From NCBI GenBank assembly GCA_016285645.1, contig JAEERC010000030.1, positions 1 to 64,000 on the forward strand: 64,000 nucleotides of DNA. The letters are read 5' to 3'. The translations under genes were made by a program, and so were the position numbers. Shown here piece by piece: positions 1 to 7,490 of the stretch (within the stretch, counting starts at the first letter, position 1; each line of letters begins with the position of its first letter). The stretch comes from Clostridiaceae bacterium (GTDB lineage: Bacteria > Bacillota > Clostridia > Oscillospirales > Acutalibacteraceae). Under the pieces are notes generated by a model that was not told the DNA's origin, did not search any database, and saw only the letters and a program-made list of their open reading frames with translations.

Positions 1-1
1 C

Positions 2-226
2 TACGATTATTTCTGCGACAAAACCAAGGTCTCCTTCGGCATAGGCACCTTCGTTTCAAACGACACCTGCGAGGAGCCGTTAAACATAGTAATCAAACTC
101 CAGTTTGTAAACGGCAGACCCGTAGCGAAACTCTCCGACACCCCCGGCAAAGCGATGTGCCGCGATGAGGAGTACCTTGAGTATCTCAAGAGAAGTGTTG
201 AGTTCAGAATAAAAAGAGAATCATAA
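2..226 (+). CDS. pncB: Nicotinate phosphoribosyltransferase, C-terminal end (partial)
   Basis: Only the last 74 residues lie in the window; the gene starts before base 1. The fragment contains [34 protein letters not shown] and [12 protein letters not shown], which match the C-terminal part of NAPRTase of the PncB family. The family makes nicotinate mononucleotide from nicotinate and PRPP in the cytoplasmic NAD salvage pathway. Active-site residues lie outside the window and cannot be checked. The gene is followed at once by an intrinsic terminator, so it is the last gene of its transcript. The family assignment rests on recognised C-terminal motifs and is fairly firm. Confidence 0.85.
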   Translation, partial: YDYFCDKTKVSFGIGTFVSNDTCEEPLNIVIKLQFVNGRPVAKLSDTPGKAMCRDEEYLEYLKRSVEFRIKRES

Positions 227-234
227 AAAGAAAA

Positions 235-267
235 CCGGATGAATGTCAGGCATTCATCCGGCTGTTT
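235..267. terminator. Intrinsic terminator after pncB
   Basis: An 11-bp perfect stem (CCGGATGAATG and its complement) closes a 5-nt loop and is followed by TGTTTTAT. It sits between the pncB stop and the stop of the convergent minus-strand gene, so it may serve both. Confidence 0.85.
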
Positions 268-279
268 TATATATCTGTA

Positions 280-780
280 TTATTCATATAAGTTCTTTCC
301 GAAAAGTTTCAGTATCGCGACAAATATATAAAAAGGAACATACTGAATATTGATAAAGAAGTTCTGCAGTTTATAGAAGAACGCGGGGCGCACGGTTACC
401 TCAACAGAGCAGGAGAGCCCGCTTTCGGGGTCGGTTACGGTGAGGGTCGTTGTGCCTGTTTTAATACCTTTTATCAGCACACTTCCGTATCTGTTCTCCC
501 CCTTTTCGGTTCTGGTTTCGATTATACCCTCTTCACTGCAGGCGACCTCGATTTTGTCGAAGTCAAATCTGTCATACGCCTCGTCGGGCATGGGATAAAT
601 CACAACATAGGTCTCAACGCCCACATAGGCGATCTCCTTGCCGTTGACAGCGGAGGTGTCAAGCTCTTTGAGGGCGGGAATCTCCTCCGCGGGCGTTTCT
701 TCGGCGAACGCGAAAACGGAAAACGAAAGCGCGGTAATCAGCGCCAAAATAACGCATAAAATCTTTTTAAATGTTTTCAT
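280..780 (-). CDS. Secreted protein with Ig-like domain and hydrophobic C-terminal tail
   Basis: The 166-residue product has a signal peptide (residues 1-26, MKTFKK then a hydrophobic core ending VFAFA). Residues of about 38-128 look like a bacterial Ig-like (BIG2-type) fold: EIAYVGVETYVVIYP near the start and GIKTGTTTLTVTDPESG near the end. Residues 132-166 form a hydrophobic, aromatic-rich tail ending KLFGKNLYE, with no LPXTG motif. An AGGAG site 8 bases upstream and a promoter further upstream select this start over longer versions of the frame. I do not recognise a specific function; adhesion or a cell-envelope role is only a guess. Confidence 0.75.
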   Translation of the reverse strand: MKTFKKILCVILALITALSFSVFAFAEETPAEEIPALKELDTSAVNGKEIAYVGVETYVVIYPMPDEAYDRFDFDKIEVACSEEGIIETRTEKGENRYGSVLIKGIKTGTTTLTVTDPESGLSCSVEVTVRPAFFYKLQNFFINIQYVPFYIFVAILKLFGKNLYE

Positions 781-827
781 AATAATTCTCCTTTTCATCC
801 GTGACAAAAGAATATGACTGTACCTAT

Positions 828-855
828 ATTTTACCACCATTCGGGAAAATGTCAA
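828..855 (-). promoter_or_regulatory. Sigma-A type promoter for the Ig-like protein gene
   Basis: On the minus strand TTGACA is followed after 16 bases by TAAAAT. Transcription would begin near base 820, which supports the downstream ATG at 780. Confidence 0.6.
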
Positions 856-930
856 ATCGGGCAGTGCGCGCTATTGATTTTTTCGCAAAAAAGTTGTAAT
901 CTTTTTATATAAAAAAACGGAGGGATAACA

Positions 931-1410
931 ATGGCAAAGAAAAAGAAGGCGGGTCTTATTGAAGCCGCTGTCGGGAACGCTGTTGACAAAGCCGCGGACA
1001 AGGCGGTTGAAAAGGTAAAGGGCAAGGTTGACGGCAAAGCTGCCGCTCTTGTAGGCAAGGCGGCGGACACCGCGATTGACAGGATAAAAGACAAGGCGGA
1101 CGGAAAAATGCCCGCTGTTGTCGGTAAGGTTGCCGACGCCGCCGTTGACAAAATAAAGGACAAGGTCGACGGCAAAACGCCCGCCCTTATAGGCAAGGTT
1201 GTTGACTCGGCGATTGAAAGCGTGAAGGACGAGGCGCTCGACAAGGCAAAAACGGAGATTACCGCCATTGCCGTTAAGCACACCAAAAAACTTGTCAGAA
1301 AAGTTATCCGCCGCACGGTTACCGTCGCCGCGGTTTCGGGCTGCGCGGTTGTTCTGTTCAAGAACAAAGACAAGGTTATTGACTTCGCAAAGGGACTTCT
1401 CGGAAAATAA
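931..1410 (+). CDS. Lys/Ala-rich repeat protein with C-terminal hydrophobic segment
   Basis: The 159-residue protein starts MAKKKKAG and contains about three degenerate repeats of roughly 26 residues, each with the pattern DGK-P-x-x-x-GK-x-x-D-x-A-x-D-x-[IV]-KDK (residues 35-100). Composition is dominated by Lys, Ala, Asp and Val with few aromatic residues, so amphipathic helices are expected, as in LEA or apolipoprotein-like repeats. Residues of about 130-145 (TVTVAAVSGCAVVLF) could insert in a membrane, followed by a basic helix ending LLGK. The start has a GGAGG site. I do not know a named family; a membrane-surface role is inferred from composition only. Confidence 0.7.
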   Translation: MAKKKKAGLIEAAVGNAVDKAADKAVEKVKGKVDGKAAALVGKAADTAIDRIKDKADGKMPAVVGKVADAAVDKIKDKVDGKTPALIGKVVDSAIESVKDEALDKAKTEITAIAVKHTKKLVRKVIRRTVTVAAVSGCAVVLFKNKDKVIDFAKGLLGK

Positions 1411-1493
1411 ACTTGTGCCCGATAAAGGGTGAAACCGGTTTTCAGAATCAGTTCTGTTGCCGGAGAATATTAAAAAAACCGGGGTGATTAAAT

Positions 1494-2114
1494 ATGTTTT
1501 GTCCAACATGCGGAACACAGATGCCGGATAATATACCGAATTGCACAGTCTGCGGAAAGGACCTGAGAAATGTCAGCTATCGTCAGCCGGGTTATCAGTA
1601 TAATAACAACCGGCAGAGCGATAATCATACGGGTGGAGGAAACAATTTCGAGGATTCTGTCAGACGCGGATTGAATAATCTCGGCAATTCCATCGGTTAT
1701 GGCGCTCAACATGTTGAAAACAACATCAACAGAGCAACTGACGCCGTGCAGGCAGGATATCAGAACTATAAGAGTCAAAGCGAAGCATATAAAAAGGGCA
1801 GCGATGCTTTTATAATGTCCATAGTTGCTGTAGTATTGACATTTATGGCTTTTAATGTAATCAGCCTTGTTTTGGGTGTGATTGCTTTCAAATGGGCAAA
1901 AATCGGCTGTTCGGAATGCAATGAACACAAATTTGAACTTGCAAAAGCAATCAGTCTTGTAGCTATAGTTGTTTCCTCGATTGAAGTCGGTGCTATAGTT
2001 ATCGGAGCAATAGTATCAGTTGTAATGCTGATTGTAAGAGTCAATCTGGCATATAAAGATTACAGCGGAATTATCAGAAATTTTGCCGCAATCGTATTCG
2101 GTAATATAATGTGA
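1494..2114 (+). CDS. Zinc-ribbon membrane protein (DUF4190-like)
   Basis: The N-terminus carries a zinc ribbon with two CxxC pairs (FCPTCGTQMPD and CTVCGKDL, residues 2-24). It is followed by a polar, Asn/Gln-rich linker and then, from about residue 100, two hydrophobic segments flanking KWAKIGCSECNEHK. This order, ribbon, linker, paired membrane helices, is common in Firmicute proteins of unknown function. The ATG at 1494 follows GGGGTGATTAA. The gene is monocistronic with a terminator directly downstream. Function is unknown; the ribbon is expected to face the cytoplasm. Confidence 0.75.
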   Translation: MFCPTCGTQMPDNIPNCTVCGKDLRNVSYRQPGYQYNNNRQSDNHTGGGNNFEDSVRRGLNNLGNSIGYGAQHVENNINRATDAVQAGYQNYKSQSEAYKKGSDAFIMSIVAVVLTFMAFNVISLVLGVIAFKWAKIGCSECNEHKFELAKAISLVAIVVSSIEVGAIVIGAIVSVVMLIVRVNLAYKDYSGIIRNFAAIVFGNIM

Positions 2115-2127
2115 TATAAATAATTAA

Positions 2128-2157
2128 CAGGGGTATCTTCGGACACCCCTGTTTTTA
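2128..2157. terminator. Terminator between convergent genes
   Basis: CAGGGGT pairs with ACCCCTG around a 10-nt loop and is followed by TTTTTATT. It ends the zinc-ribbon gene and lies against the stop codon of the GH16 gene on the other strand. Confidence 0.8.
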
Positions 2158-3009
2158 TTATTTATACTGATAAGCTCTTACATAGTCAACAACAAAATCC
2201 GTCGGCTCCGAACCGTCCGCAAGGGCGGCGCCCGCCCAGCTGTCGGCAGGCACGGCGTCCTGACCGCCGACCTCAACCGAAAGAATCATATATTCGGGAA
2301 CCCGCGACGCTCCGCCGAAATCGGAACTGCCGGTTTTGATGCCGTTTATGTAAAATGTGTAGCCGTCCTCATTCCATTCCAGGCCGTAGGTGTTGAACTC
2401 CTCATAGGGATTGTTGAAAAGTATGAGCGGCTCACATACATTTGTGCTTTTGAGCGCCTCGCCGTAGCCGTCAATGTGAATGTTGGAACTTACCTTTCTC
2501 TGCGGGCTTCTGCCGTAGAAGGGCGACTCGAAAATGTCGATTTCAGCCCCGTCCGTTCCGCCGCCGTCAACATTGCTCATACCGTCTGTGAGCATCCAGA
2601 AAGCCGCCCACAGCCCTGTGCCCGCGGGCAGAATGCAGCGCACCTCGAAATAGCCGTATTTCTGTTCATACAGACCGTTCGTTTCAATTCCGCAGGTGTA
2701 CCAGCCGGGCTTGCCGTTGCCGTTGTACCCCTCGGGGTAATAAGCGGTTTTTATGTGCAGTTCGCCGTCACGCACTTCTGCCATATCCGTGTGCCAGTAG
2801 CTGCCCCTGCGCACCGAAGCCGCGTCCGACGAGCAGCCGTGACCCCTCCATTTTGAAAAATCGAGCGAGTCGCCGTCAAATTCATCCGACCACACAAGCT
2901 CAAACTTTTCCTCGTGGGGAACTCTCGGAAAACCCTTGGGAGACAGCGACATAACAAGAGAGAGCATTACGGCGAAAAACGCTTTTATAAAGGCAAAAAC
3001 AGTTTCCAA
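2158..3009 (-). CDS. Secreted glycoside hydrolase family 16 (beta-glucanase-like)
   Basis: The 283-residue product has an N-terminal hydrophobic export segment (residues 2-22) and then a GH16 jelly-roll: WSDEFDGDSLDFSKW near the start, KYGYFEVRCILPAGTGLWAAFWML, and the family signature AEIDIFES, with the nucleophile and acid/base Glu at about residues 155 and 160 and the assisting Asp between them. GLEWNEDGYTFYINGI and the final VDYVRAYQY are also typical. The family cuts beta-1,3/1,4-glucans or related polysaccharides with retention. The start codon is TTG; the only weak point is the spacing to AAAGG. A later Met at residue 15 would remove most of the export signal, so I keep the TTG. Confidence 0.9.
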   Translation of the reverse strand: METVFAFIKAFFAVMLSLVMSLSPKGFPRVPHEEKFELVWSDEFDGDSLDFSKWRGHGCSSDAASVRRGSYWHTDMAEVRDGELHIKTAYYPEGYNGNGKPGWYTCGIETNGLYEQKYGYFEVRCILPAGTGLWAAFWMLTDGMSNVDGGGTDGAEIDIFESPFYGRSPQRKVSSNIHIDGYGEALKSTNVCEPLILFNNPYEEFNTYGLEWNEDGYTFYINGIKTGSSDFGGASRVPEYMILSVEVGGQDAVPADSWAGAALADGSEPTDFVVDYVRAYQYK

Positions 3010-3071
3010 ACAGCACAGAACCTTTCAATAAGATAATACTATCTTACCATTTTTTCAGTCGGTTTTCAATA

Positions 3072-4208
3072 TCAGTCAAATGTATATGTGTGCTCGCCTC
3101 TCACCCTGAGATCGTTGTCGTAGCAGAGCACGTCAATCTGCCCCTCTTTTATTGTGAGCATTGTGGCTATATAGCCGCTGTCGCCGCTCTTGCCGCCGTC
3201 GAGCATCTGATAAAACGGAACATTGCCCGCGTTATACTCAAAGTTTATGCGGTGTTTGTGACCGCCGATGAACAGGTCAATGCCGAGGTCTGTGAGTATT
3301 CCGGACCAGTCGTTGCCGTAGCGGTTGTTGAGGCGCGGAATGTGGGCTACGCAGATTCTGTACTGCGCGTCCTCGTCGAGCGTCAGCGACTCCATCCACT
3401 TCGTTTCCTCGGCAACATAGGATGTGTAGTCAACAAGCCCGCTGTAGGTCCAGTCGGAATCGGATTTGTCCTCGCCCGAGTCAAGGCAGAGGAACTGAAC
3501 GGGGCCGTAGCTGCAGGTGTAGTAGAGCCCGCCGGTGGTCGTCTTGAAAATGTCAACGGCGTCGCTTCCGTACTCGCCGCGGTTCTCGTGGTTGCCCCTG
3601 GTGTAGAGAATCGGTACTTTACCCTCGGAGAAACGGTAGGCGTATCTGAGCACCTGCTTGAATTTGTATTCGGCGGTCATCATGCTTACCTCGTCGCCGT
3701 TCATGATGATCAGGTCGGGCTCAACCTCAAAACAGCCGACCGCCTTCGCCGCGTTGTCGGGGTTTTCGTGAATGTCGGAAATGATGAGTGCGTGTATCTC
3801 ATCCTGACCCGAATAACCCTTGAATTCGACGGGCTCGGACGAGATTGTTCTGCCCTTTACGGCAACGTACGCCCTTTTTGTGCCTATATGCTGTGAATGG
3901 TAGGTGTAGGTGTTGTGGTTGAGGTGCTCCTTCGGAATGCGTACGCTGTGAACGCTGTCCTCCGTGCGGTAGGCGGCGTTCTTCGAGTCTGTCACGGTGT
4001 ATTCCTCGCCTTCATATTCATAGGTTACATAACCCGTGCCCGGCAGCGAGGTGGACCATATAACAGTGTACATATCGTCCCCGCTTTCAAATACGGAAGC
4101 GTTTGAGTCGAAACGGAAAATAAGTGTGTTGAAGGGCAGGAGAAACGCCGACTCAATTACCGTAATCGCTGAGATTAAAACACTGAGAATCATATTCAGC
4201 ACATACAT
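3072..4208 (-). CDS. Exported calcineurin-like metallophosphoesterase
   Basis: The 378-residue protein has an N-terminal membrane or export segment (residues 1-30) and then a fibronectin-like region (residues of about 45-130) as in purple-acid-phosphatase relatives. The metallophosphoesterase motifs are all present in order: SDIHE (about residue 144), NGDE, GNHE (about 204), VAHIP, and GGHKH (about 313). These bind the two metal ions. Substrate cannot be told from the sequence. It starts with a good GGAGGAG site and lies just downstream of the HTH/DUF2975 pair on the same strand, but separated from it by about 100 bases. Confidence 0.88.
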   Translation of the reverse strand: MYVLNMILSVLISAITVIESAFLLPFNTLIFRFDSNASVFESGDDMYTVIWSTSLPGTGYVTYEYEGEEYTVTDSKNAAYRTEDSVHSVRIPKEHLNHNTYTYHSQHIGTKRAYVAVKGRTISSEPVEFKGYSGQDEIHALIISDIHENPDNAAKAVGCFEVEPDLIIMNGDEVSMMTAEYKFKQVLRYAYRFSEGKVPILYTRGNHENRGEYGSDAVDIFKTTTGGLYYTCSYGPVQFLCLDSGEDKSDSDWTYSGLVDYTSYVAEETKWMESLTLDEDAQYRICVAHIPRLNNRYGNDWSGILTDLGIDLFIGGHKHRINFEYNAGNVPFYQMLDGGKSGDSGYIATMLTIKEGQIDVLCYDNDLRVRGEHTYTFD

Positions 4209-4306
4209 AAAACTTCTCCTCCGGAATTATAATACGGAATTATTATAACGGAGAAGAAGTGTTATGTAAAGATTATTTTGCTTTTTATGAAAAATAATTT
4301 TGTCTT

Positions 4307-4519
4307 TTAACTGTCGCTCTCATATTCCATAATGTCGCCCGGCTGGCAGTTGAGCGCCTCGCAAAGCGCGACGAGAGTGGAAAATCTTATGGCGCTGACA
4401 TGGCCGTTTTTGAGTTTTGAAAGGTTTACATTGGCAACGCCGACCTTTTCGGAAAGTTCGTTGAGACCTATTTTTCTGTCAGCCATAACCCTGTCGAGCC
4501 GTAATATAATTTTACCCAT
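4307..4519 (-). CDS. XRE-family HTH regulator (YozG-like)
   Basis: This 70-residue protein is almost only a Cro/C1-type helix-turn-helix: GLNELSEKVGVANVNLSKLKNG is the HTH, and FSTLVALCEALNCQPGDIMEY is the conserved tail of the small YozG-like subgroup. It lies 15 bases after the DUF2975 gene with its own AAGGAG site, so the two are one transcript. HTH regulators of this type are commonly encoded beside DUF2975 membrane proteins. It is a good candidate to bind the repeated sites around the promoter upstream of the pair. Confidence 0.88.
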   Translation of the reverse strand: MGKIILRLDRVMADRKIGLNELSEKVGVANVNLSKLKNGHVSAIRFSTLVALCEALNCQPGDIMEYESDS

Positions 4520-4534
4520 AATACGCGCTCCTTA

Positions 4535-5260
4535 TCAGAGTGTTTCGTCGGATTCTTTCTGAAGCCCCGCGCCGTATTTGAAAACCTCAACAAGTATATA
4601 TACAACGGCGATAAGAAGAACATAGCCGAGGTTTACGCTCATACTGAAATCCGAGCCCCTGCCGAGGGATGACCACATTCCGTTGCTTACCATATAGAGA
4701 GCGTATACGGGCACAAGGGAGCGGGCGAAATATGTCATTTTCTTAATCACGTTTTCGCAGAAGGGGGTCTCGCAGGTTTTAAACGCCTTCATAAGTCCCT
4801 TGAGCATATGAAGCATAACGGTTGCAGCGCCGAGCATGCAGAAGGTGACGGCGAGGCAGGCGATTACTCTTTTTACGCTGAATATCTTTTCCTGCGCTTT
4901 CGCGTTCACGGCAAGTCCACCGTCCTTCTCTTTTACGGTGATTTCGGAAATGTCCTTGTCGCTGAATGTCACCGCCGGGTCGTCCGCGGCGTTTTCATCC
5001 TTGCTTATCAGGTCGCTGAGGTCGTCAACACCGTCAATCTTTATAAAATGATTGAGCGTGTCAAGAAAGTTGCCGGAAGATTTGATGTCTATATCCGTCG
5101 CGACCTTCACGGAAATATCGTTGTCGGCAACCGCTATCGCTCCCGCTCCTGCTATTGCCGTAATCACCATGGCGGATATTGCAGCGATTATAAGCAGAAT
5201 GGATACCACATAGCCCACCGTGCCCGTAACATTGATTGTCTTGATTGATTTGTTTTTCAT
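4535..5260 (-). CDS. DUF2975-like membrane protein
   Basis: The 241-residue product has about four hydrophobic segments: one near residues 10-40, then an external, Asp-rich loop (about 45-120), then segments near 130-155, 175-195 and 205-225. The pattern with ETPFCENVIKKMTYFARSLVP matches DUF2975 proteins, whose molecular function is unknown. The start at MKNKSIKT follows a GGAGGC site and lies downstream of a consensus promoter, so a longer version of the frame is ruled out. The gene is first in a two-gene transcript with the small HTH regulator, a pairing often seen in Firmicutes. Confidence 0.8.
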   Translation of the reverse strand: MKNKSIKTINVTGTVGYVVSILLIIAAISAMVITAIAGAGAIAVADNDISVKVATDIDIKSSGNFLDTLNHFIKIDGVDDLSDLISKDENAADDPAVTFSDKDISEITVKEKDGGLAVNAKAQEKIFSVKRVIACLAVTFCMLGAATVMLHMLKGLMKAFKTCETPFCENVIKKMTYFARSLVPVYALYMVSNGMWSSLGRGSDFSMSVNLGYVLLIAVVYILVEVFKYGAGLQKESDETL

Positions 5261-5286
5261 AACTGCCTCCGAAAAAATTAAAAATT

Positions 5287-5360
5287 TAATGTTTATCGTT
5301 AATTCGATTATATCACGAATTTTATGTTTGTCAAGCACTTTTTAATGATTATCGTAAATT
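5287..5360 (-). promoter_or_regulatory. Consensus promoter bracketed by two 18-bp direct repeats (operator candidates)
   Basis: On the minus strand the promoter is TTGACA (5329-5334), a 16-bp spacer and TATAAT (5307-5312). An 18-bp repeat lies on each side in the same orientation, TAATGTTTATCGTTAATT at 5287-5304 and TAATGATTATCGTAAATT at 5343-5360, with 15 of 18 bases the same. One copy touches the -10 box and the other lies just upstream of the -35 box. This is the arrangement expected for repression by the HTH protein encoded in the transcript. Confidence 0.7.
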
Positions 5361-5417
5361 TTTTTATTTTTTTGCCGAAACGCAATGAAATGCACGGCTG
5401 CGGATGTTCATTCGTTC

Positions 5418-5446
5418 TTGTATCGTATAATAATGTATGATATACT
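5418..5446 (+). promoter_or_regulatory. Probable promoter of the DUF4838 gene
   Basis: TTGTAT, a 17-bp spacer and TATACT lie 35 bases before the chosen ATG. This position makes the ATG at 5385 unusable and supports the start at 5481. Confidence 0.45.
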
Positions 5447-5480
5447 TATAATATCAATTAAAGAAAGCGGGAGATTGATA

Positions 5481-7376
5481 ATGAAAAAAATACTGTCAGT
5501 ACTGCTCGCGGCGTGTCTCTGCCTTCCTTTCGCGTCACTTGTTTTCGCGGATGAGGGCGGCATAACTGTTGACGGCACCTGGTCGGTGCTTGTTCCCGGC
5601 GAGCCCACGCAATATGAAACCTTCGCCGCGCAGAAAATAGCCGGCGTTCTCTCCGAAGTTTTCGGCACACAGGTCGCCGTTGTCAACTCGGCTGATGAAA
5701 AATACATCGCAATAGGCACCGCTTCACAGGCGGATGTTTCCGATGTTGCCGTCAACGGCTACCGCATTCAGGCAATCGGCGGCAATATCCACATAGGCGG
5801 CACGGGCGTGCGCGGTCTCGCGGCTGCGGCGTACCGCTTCCTTGAGGAGTTCTTCGGCCGCAAAGTTTATACATACAGGGATATAGTTCTGCCCCCGGCG
5901 CAGAGCGTCACCGTTCCCGCGAACACGGATACAGTCTATGAACCGTTCTTCGAATACACCGACACCGACTGGCTCAGCCCCTGCGACACCGAGTATTCGC
6001 TCGCGAACGGGCTGGACGGCGGAACATACCGCTCAATTCCCGCCGAAGCGGGCGGCACGGTCAACTATATAGGCGGCTTCTGCCACACAATGGGCACCCT
6101 TTGCGAAACGGCGGCTCACAAGGATTCCGACCCCGAGCAGCTCGCTCTTCACAACGGCGAGCGCACGGTGGATCAGCCCTGCCTTACAAATCCCGATGTG
6201 CTTGAGATTGCCACAAGAAATGTTCTTAAAATATGCTCCGAGCGGCACGACCCGAACGCCTCCCTGCAGATTATGTCCGTAACGCAGAACGACAATTACA
6301 ACTACTGCGAATGCGAAAGGTGCAAAGCGTTTGAGGCAGCTCACGGCGGCGTGCAGTCCGCAACTATGATAAACTTTGTCAATCAGATTGCCGACGCCGT
6401 CAAAGAGGCGGGCTACGACAATATAGCCGTTGACACCTTCGCCTATCAATACACCCGCAAGGCGCCTACGGGCATCGCCCCGCGCGACAATGTCATTGTG
6501 CGCCTTTGCACAATTGAGTGCTGCTTCCTCCACGCTCTGGACGACAAAAAGTGCGAGCGCAATGTCGCCCTTATGAAGGACTTGAGCGACTGGTCGGCAA
6601 TCTGCAACAGAATCTATGTGTGGGATTACACCACAAACTATTCAAACACCTGCATAGTTTTCCCCGATTTTGATGTTATTCAGCGCAACATTCAGGTATT
6701 CTATGAGAACAATGTCAAAGGCGTGTATGAGGAGGGCAACTACTACATCCGCAGCTGCAACACGGAGTTCGGCGAGCTTCGCGCCTATATGATTGCGAGA
6801 TGCCTTCAGAACCCCTACTGCGACCTTGAGAGCGATGTTAACGGCTTCCTTGAGGCGTATTACGGCCCCGGCTGGGAGAACATCAAAAAGGTTGTCAATA
6901 TGCATGTGGCAAACGCCTGCGGTTTAACAGGCCACCTGAGCATCGGGCAGAGTCCCTCTGCAAGTTTCTCTTTCTCGAATAAGGAAATAAAGGAGATTGA
7001 AAACTGCTGGGCTCAGGCGAAAGAGGCAGCCGCGAACGACACCCAGCTTGAAAACATAAACCGCTCCGAACTTTCCTGGCGCTTTTGGAAATCCAGCACA
7101 ATGAAGGGCGAGTTTTCACTTCTCAATCCCGACCGCTTTGATGAAAACGAAAAACTCTTCGCGGACCTTCAGGCGTTCGGCGTGACTATGATTAACGAGG
7201 GCGGCTACAACGATTACCTCGACTGCGCCTGCGTAAGATATGTTCCCGCGAACGAGTGGGGAATGTATGAGGCGGACGAATCGGGCACCCAGGCGCGGCT
7301 GTTCTTCAGCAGAATCCTCGAATTCCTCACCCCGTTGCTCTCAATGTACGGCCTTCTCTACAAACTGTTCGGTTAA
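5481..7376 (+). CDS. Secreted DUF4838 protein (glycosidase-associated)
   Basis: The 631-residue protein has a signal peptide (residues 1-23, ending LVFA). Residues of about 35-150 resemble the alpha-glucuronidase-type N-terminal domain (FAAQKIAGVLSEVFG, RGLAAAAYRFLEEFFG). The DUF4838 core follows, with SVTQNDNYNYCECERCKA, NFVNQIADAVKEAGYDN, YVWDYTTNYSN and GVYEEGNYY. DUF4838 proteins are linked to carbohydrate breakdown, but the reaction is not established. The C-terminus is a short hydrophobic segment ending LLYKLFG, similar in kind to the tails of two other secreted proteins nearby. The gene is monocistronic and ends in a strong terminator. Confidence 0.85.
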   Translation: MKKILSVLLAACLCLPFASLVFADEGGITVDGTWSVLVPGEPTQYETFAAQKIAGVLSEVFGTQVAVVNSADEKYIAIGTASQADVSDVAVNGYRIQAIGGNIHIGGTGVRGLAAAAYRFLEEFFGRKVYTYRDIVLPPAQSVTVPANTDTVYEPFFEYTDTDWLSPCDTEYSLANGLDGGTYRSIPAEAGGTVNYIGGFCHTMGTLCETAAHKDSDPEQLALHNGERTVDQPCLTNPDVLEIATRNVLKICSERHDPNASLQIMSVTQNDNYNYCECERCKAFEAAHGGVQSATMINFVNQIADAVKEAGYDNIAVDTFAYQYTRKAPTGIAPRDNVIVRLCTIECCFLHALDDKKCERNVALMKDLSDWSAICNRIYVWDYTTNYSNTCIVFPDFDVIQRNIQVFYENNVKGVYEEGNYYIRSCNTEFGELRAYMIARCLQNPYCDLESDVNGFLEAYYGPGWENIKKVVNMHVANACGLTGHLSIGQSPSASFSFSNKEIKEIENCWAQAKEAAANDTQLENINRSELSWRFWKSSTMKGEFSLLNPDRFDENEKLFADLQAFGVTMINEGGYNDYLDCACVRYVPANEWGMYEADESGTQARLFFSRILEFLTPLLSMYGLLYKLFG

Positions 7377-7380
7377 AAAC

Positions 7381-7410
7381 AAAAGGATGCGCAGTTTTTG
7401 CGCATCCTTT
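7381..7410. terminator. Terminator, copy 1 of a duplicated 30-bp hairpin
   Basis: AAAGGATGCGCA pairs with TGCGCATCCTTT around GTTT, followed by AACTTTT. The same 30 bases occur again at 9430-9459, on the far side of the next gene. Confidence 0.8.
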
Positions 7411-7490
7411 AACTTTTACGGTTATTTAATTATTGAAAACAGTTCTCATTTATGCAATAATTAAAACAGACTTTTTGAGGAGAGGATTAT

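Noticed and set aside
852..1518. Minus-strand frames of 173 and 215 residues opposite the Lys/Ala repeat gene
   Set aside because: They arise from the periodic codons of the repeats; the plus-strand gene has a good ribosome site and they do not.
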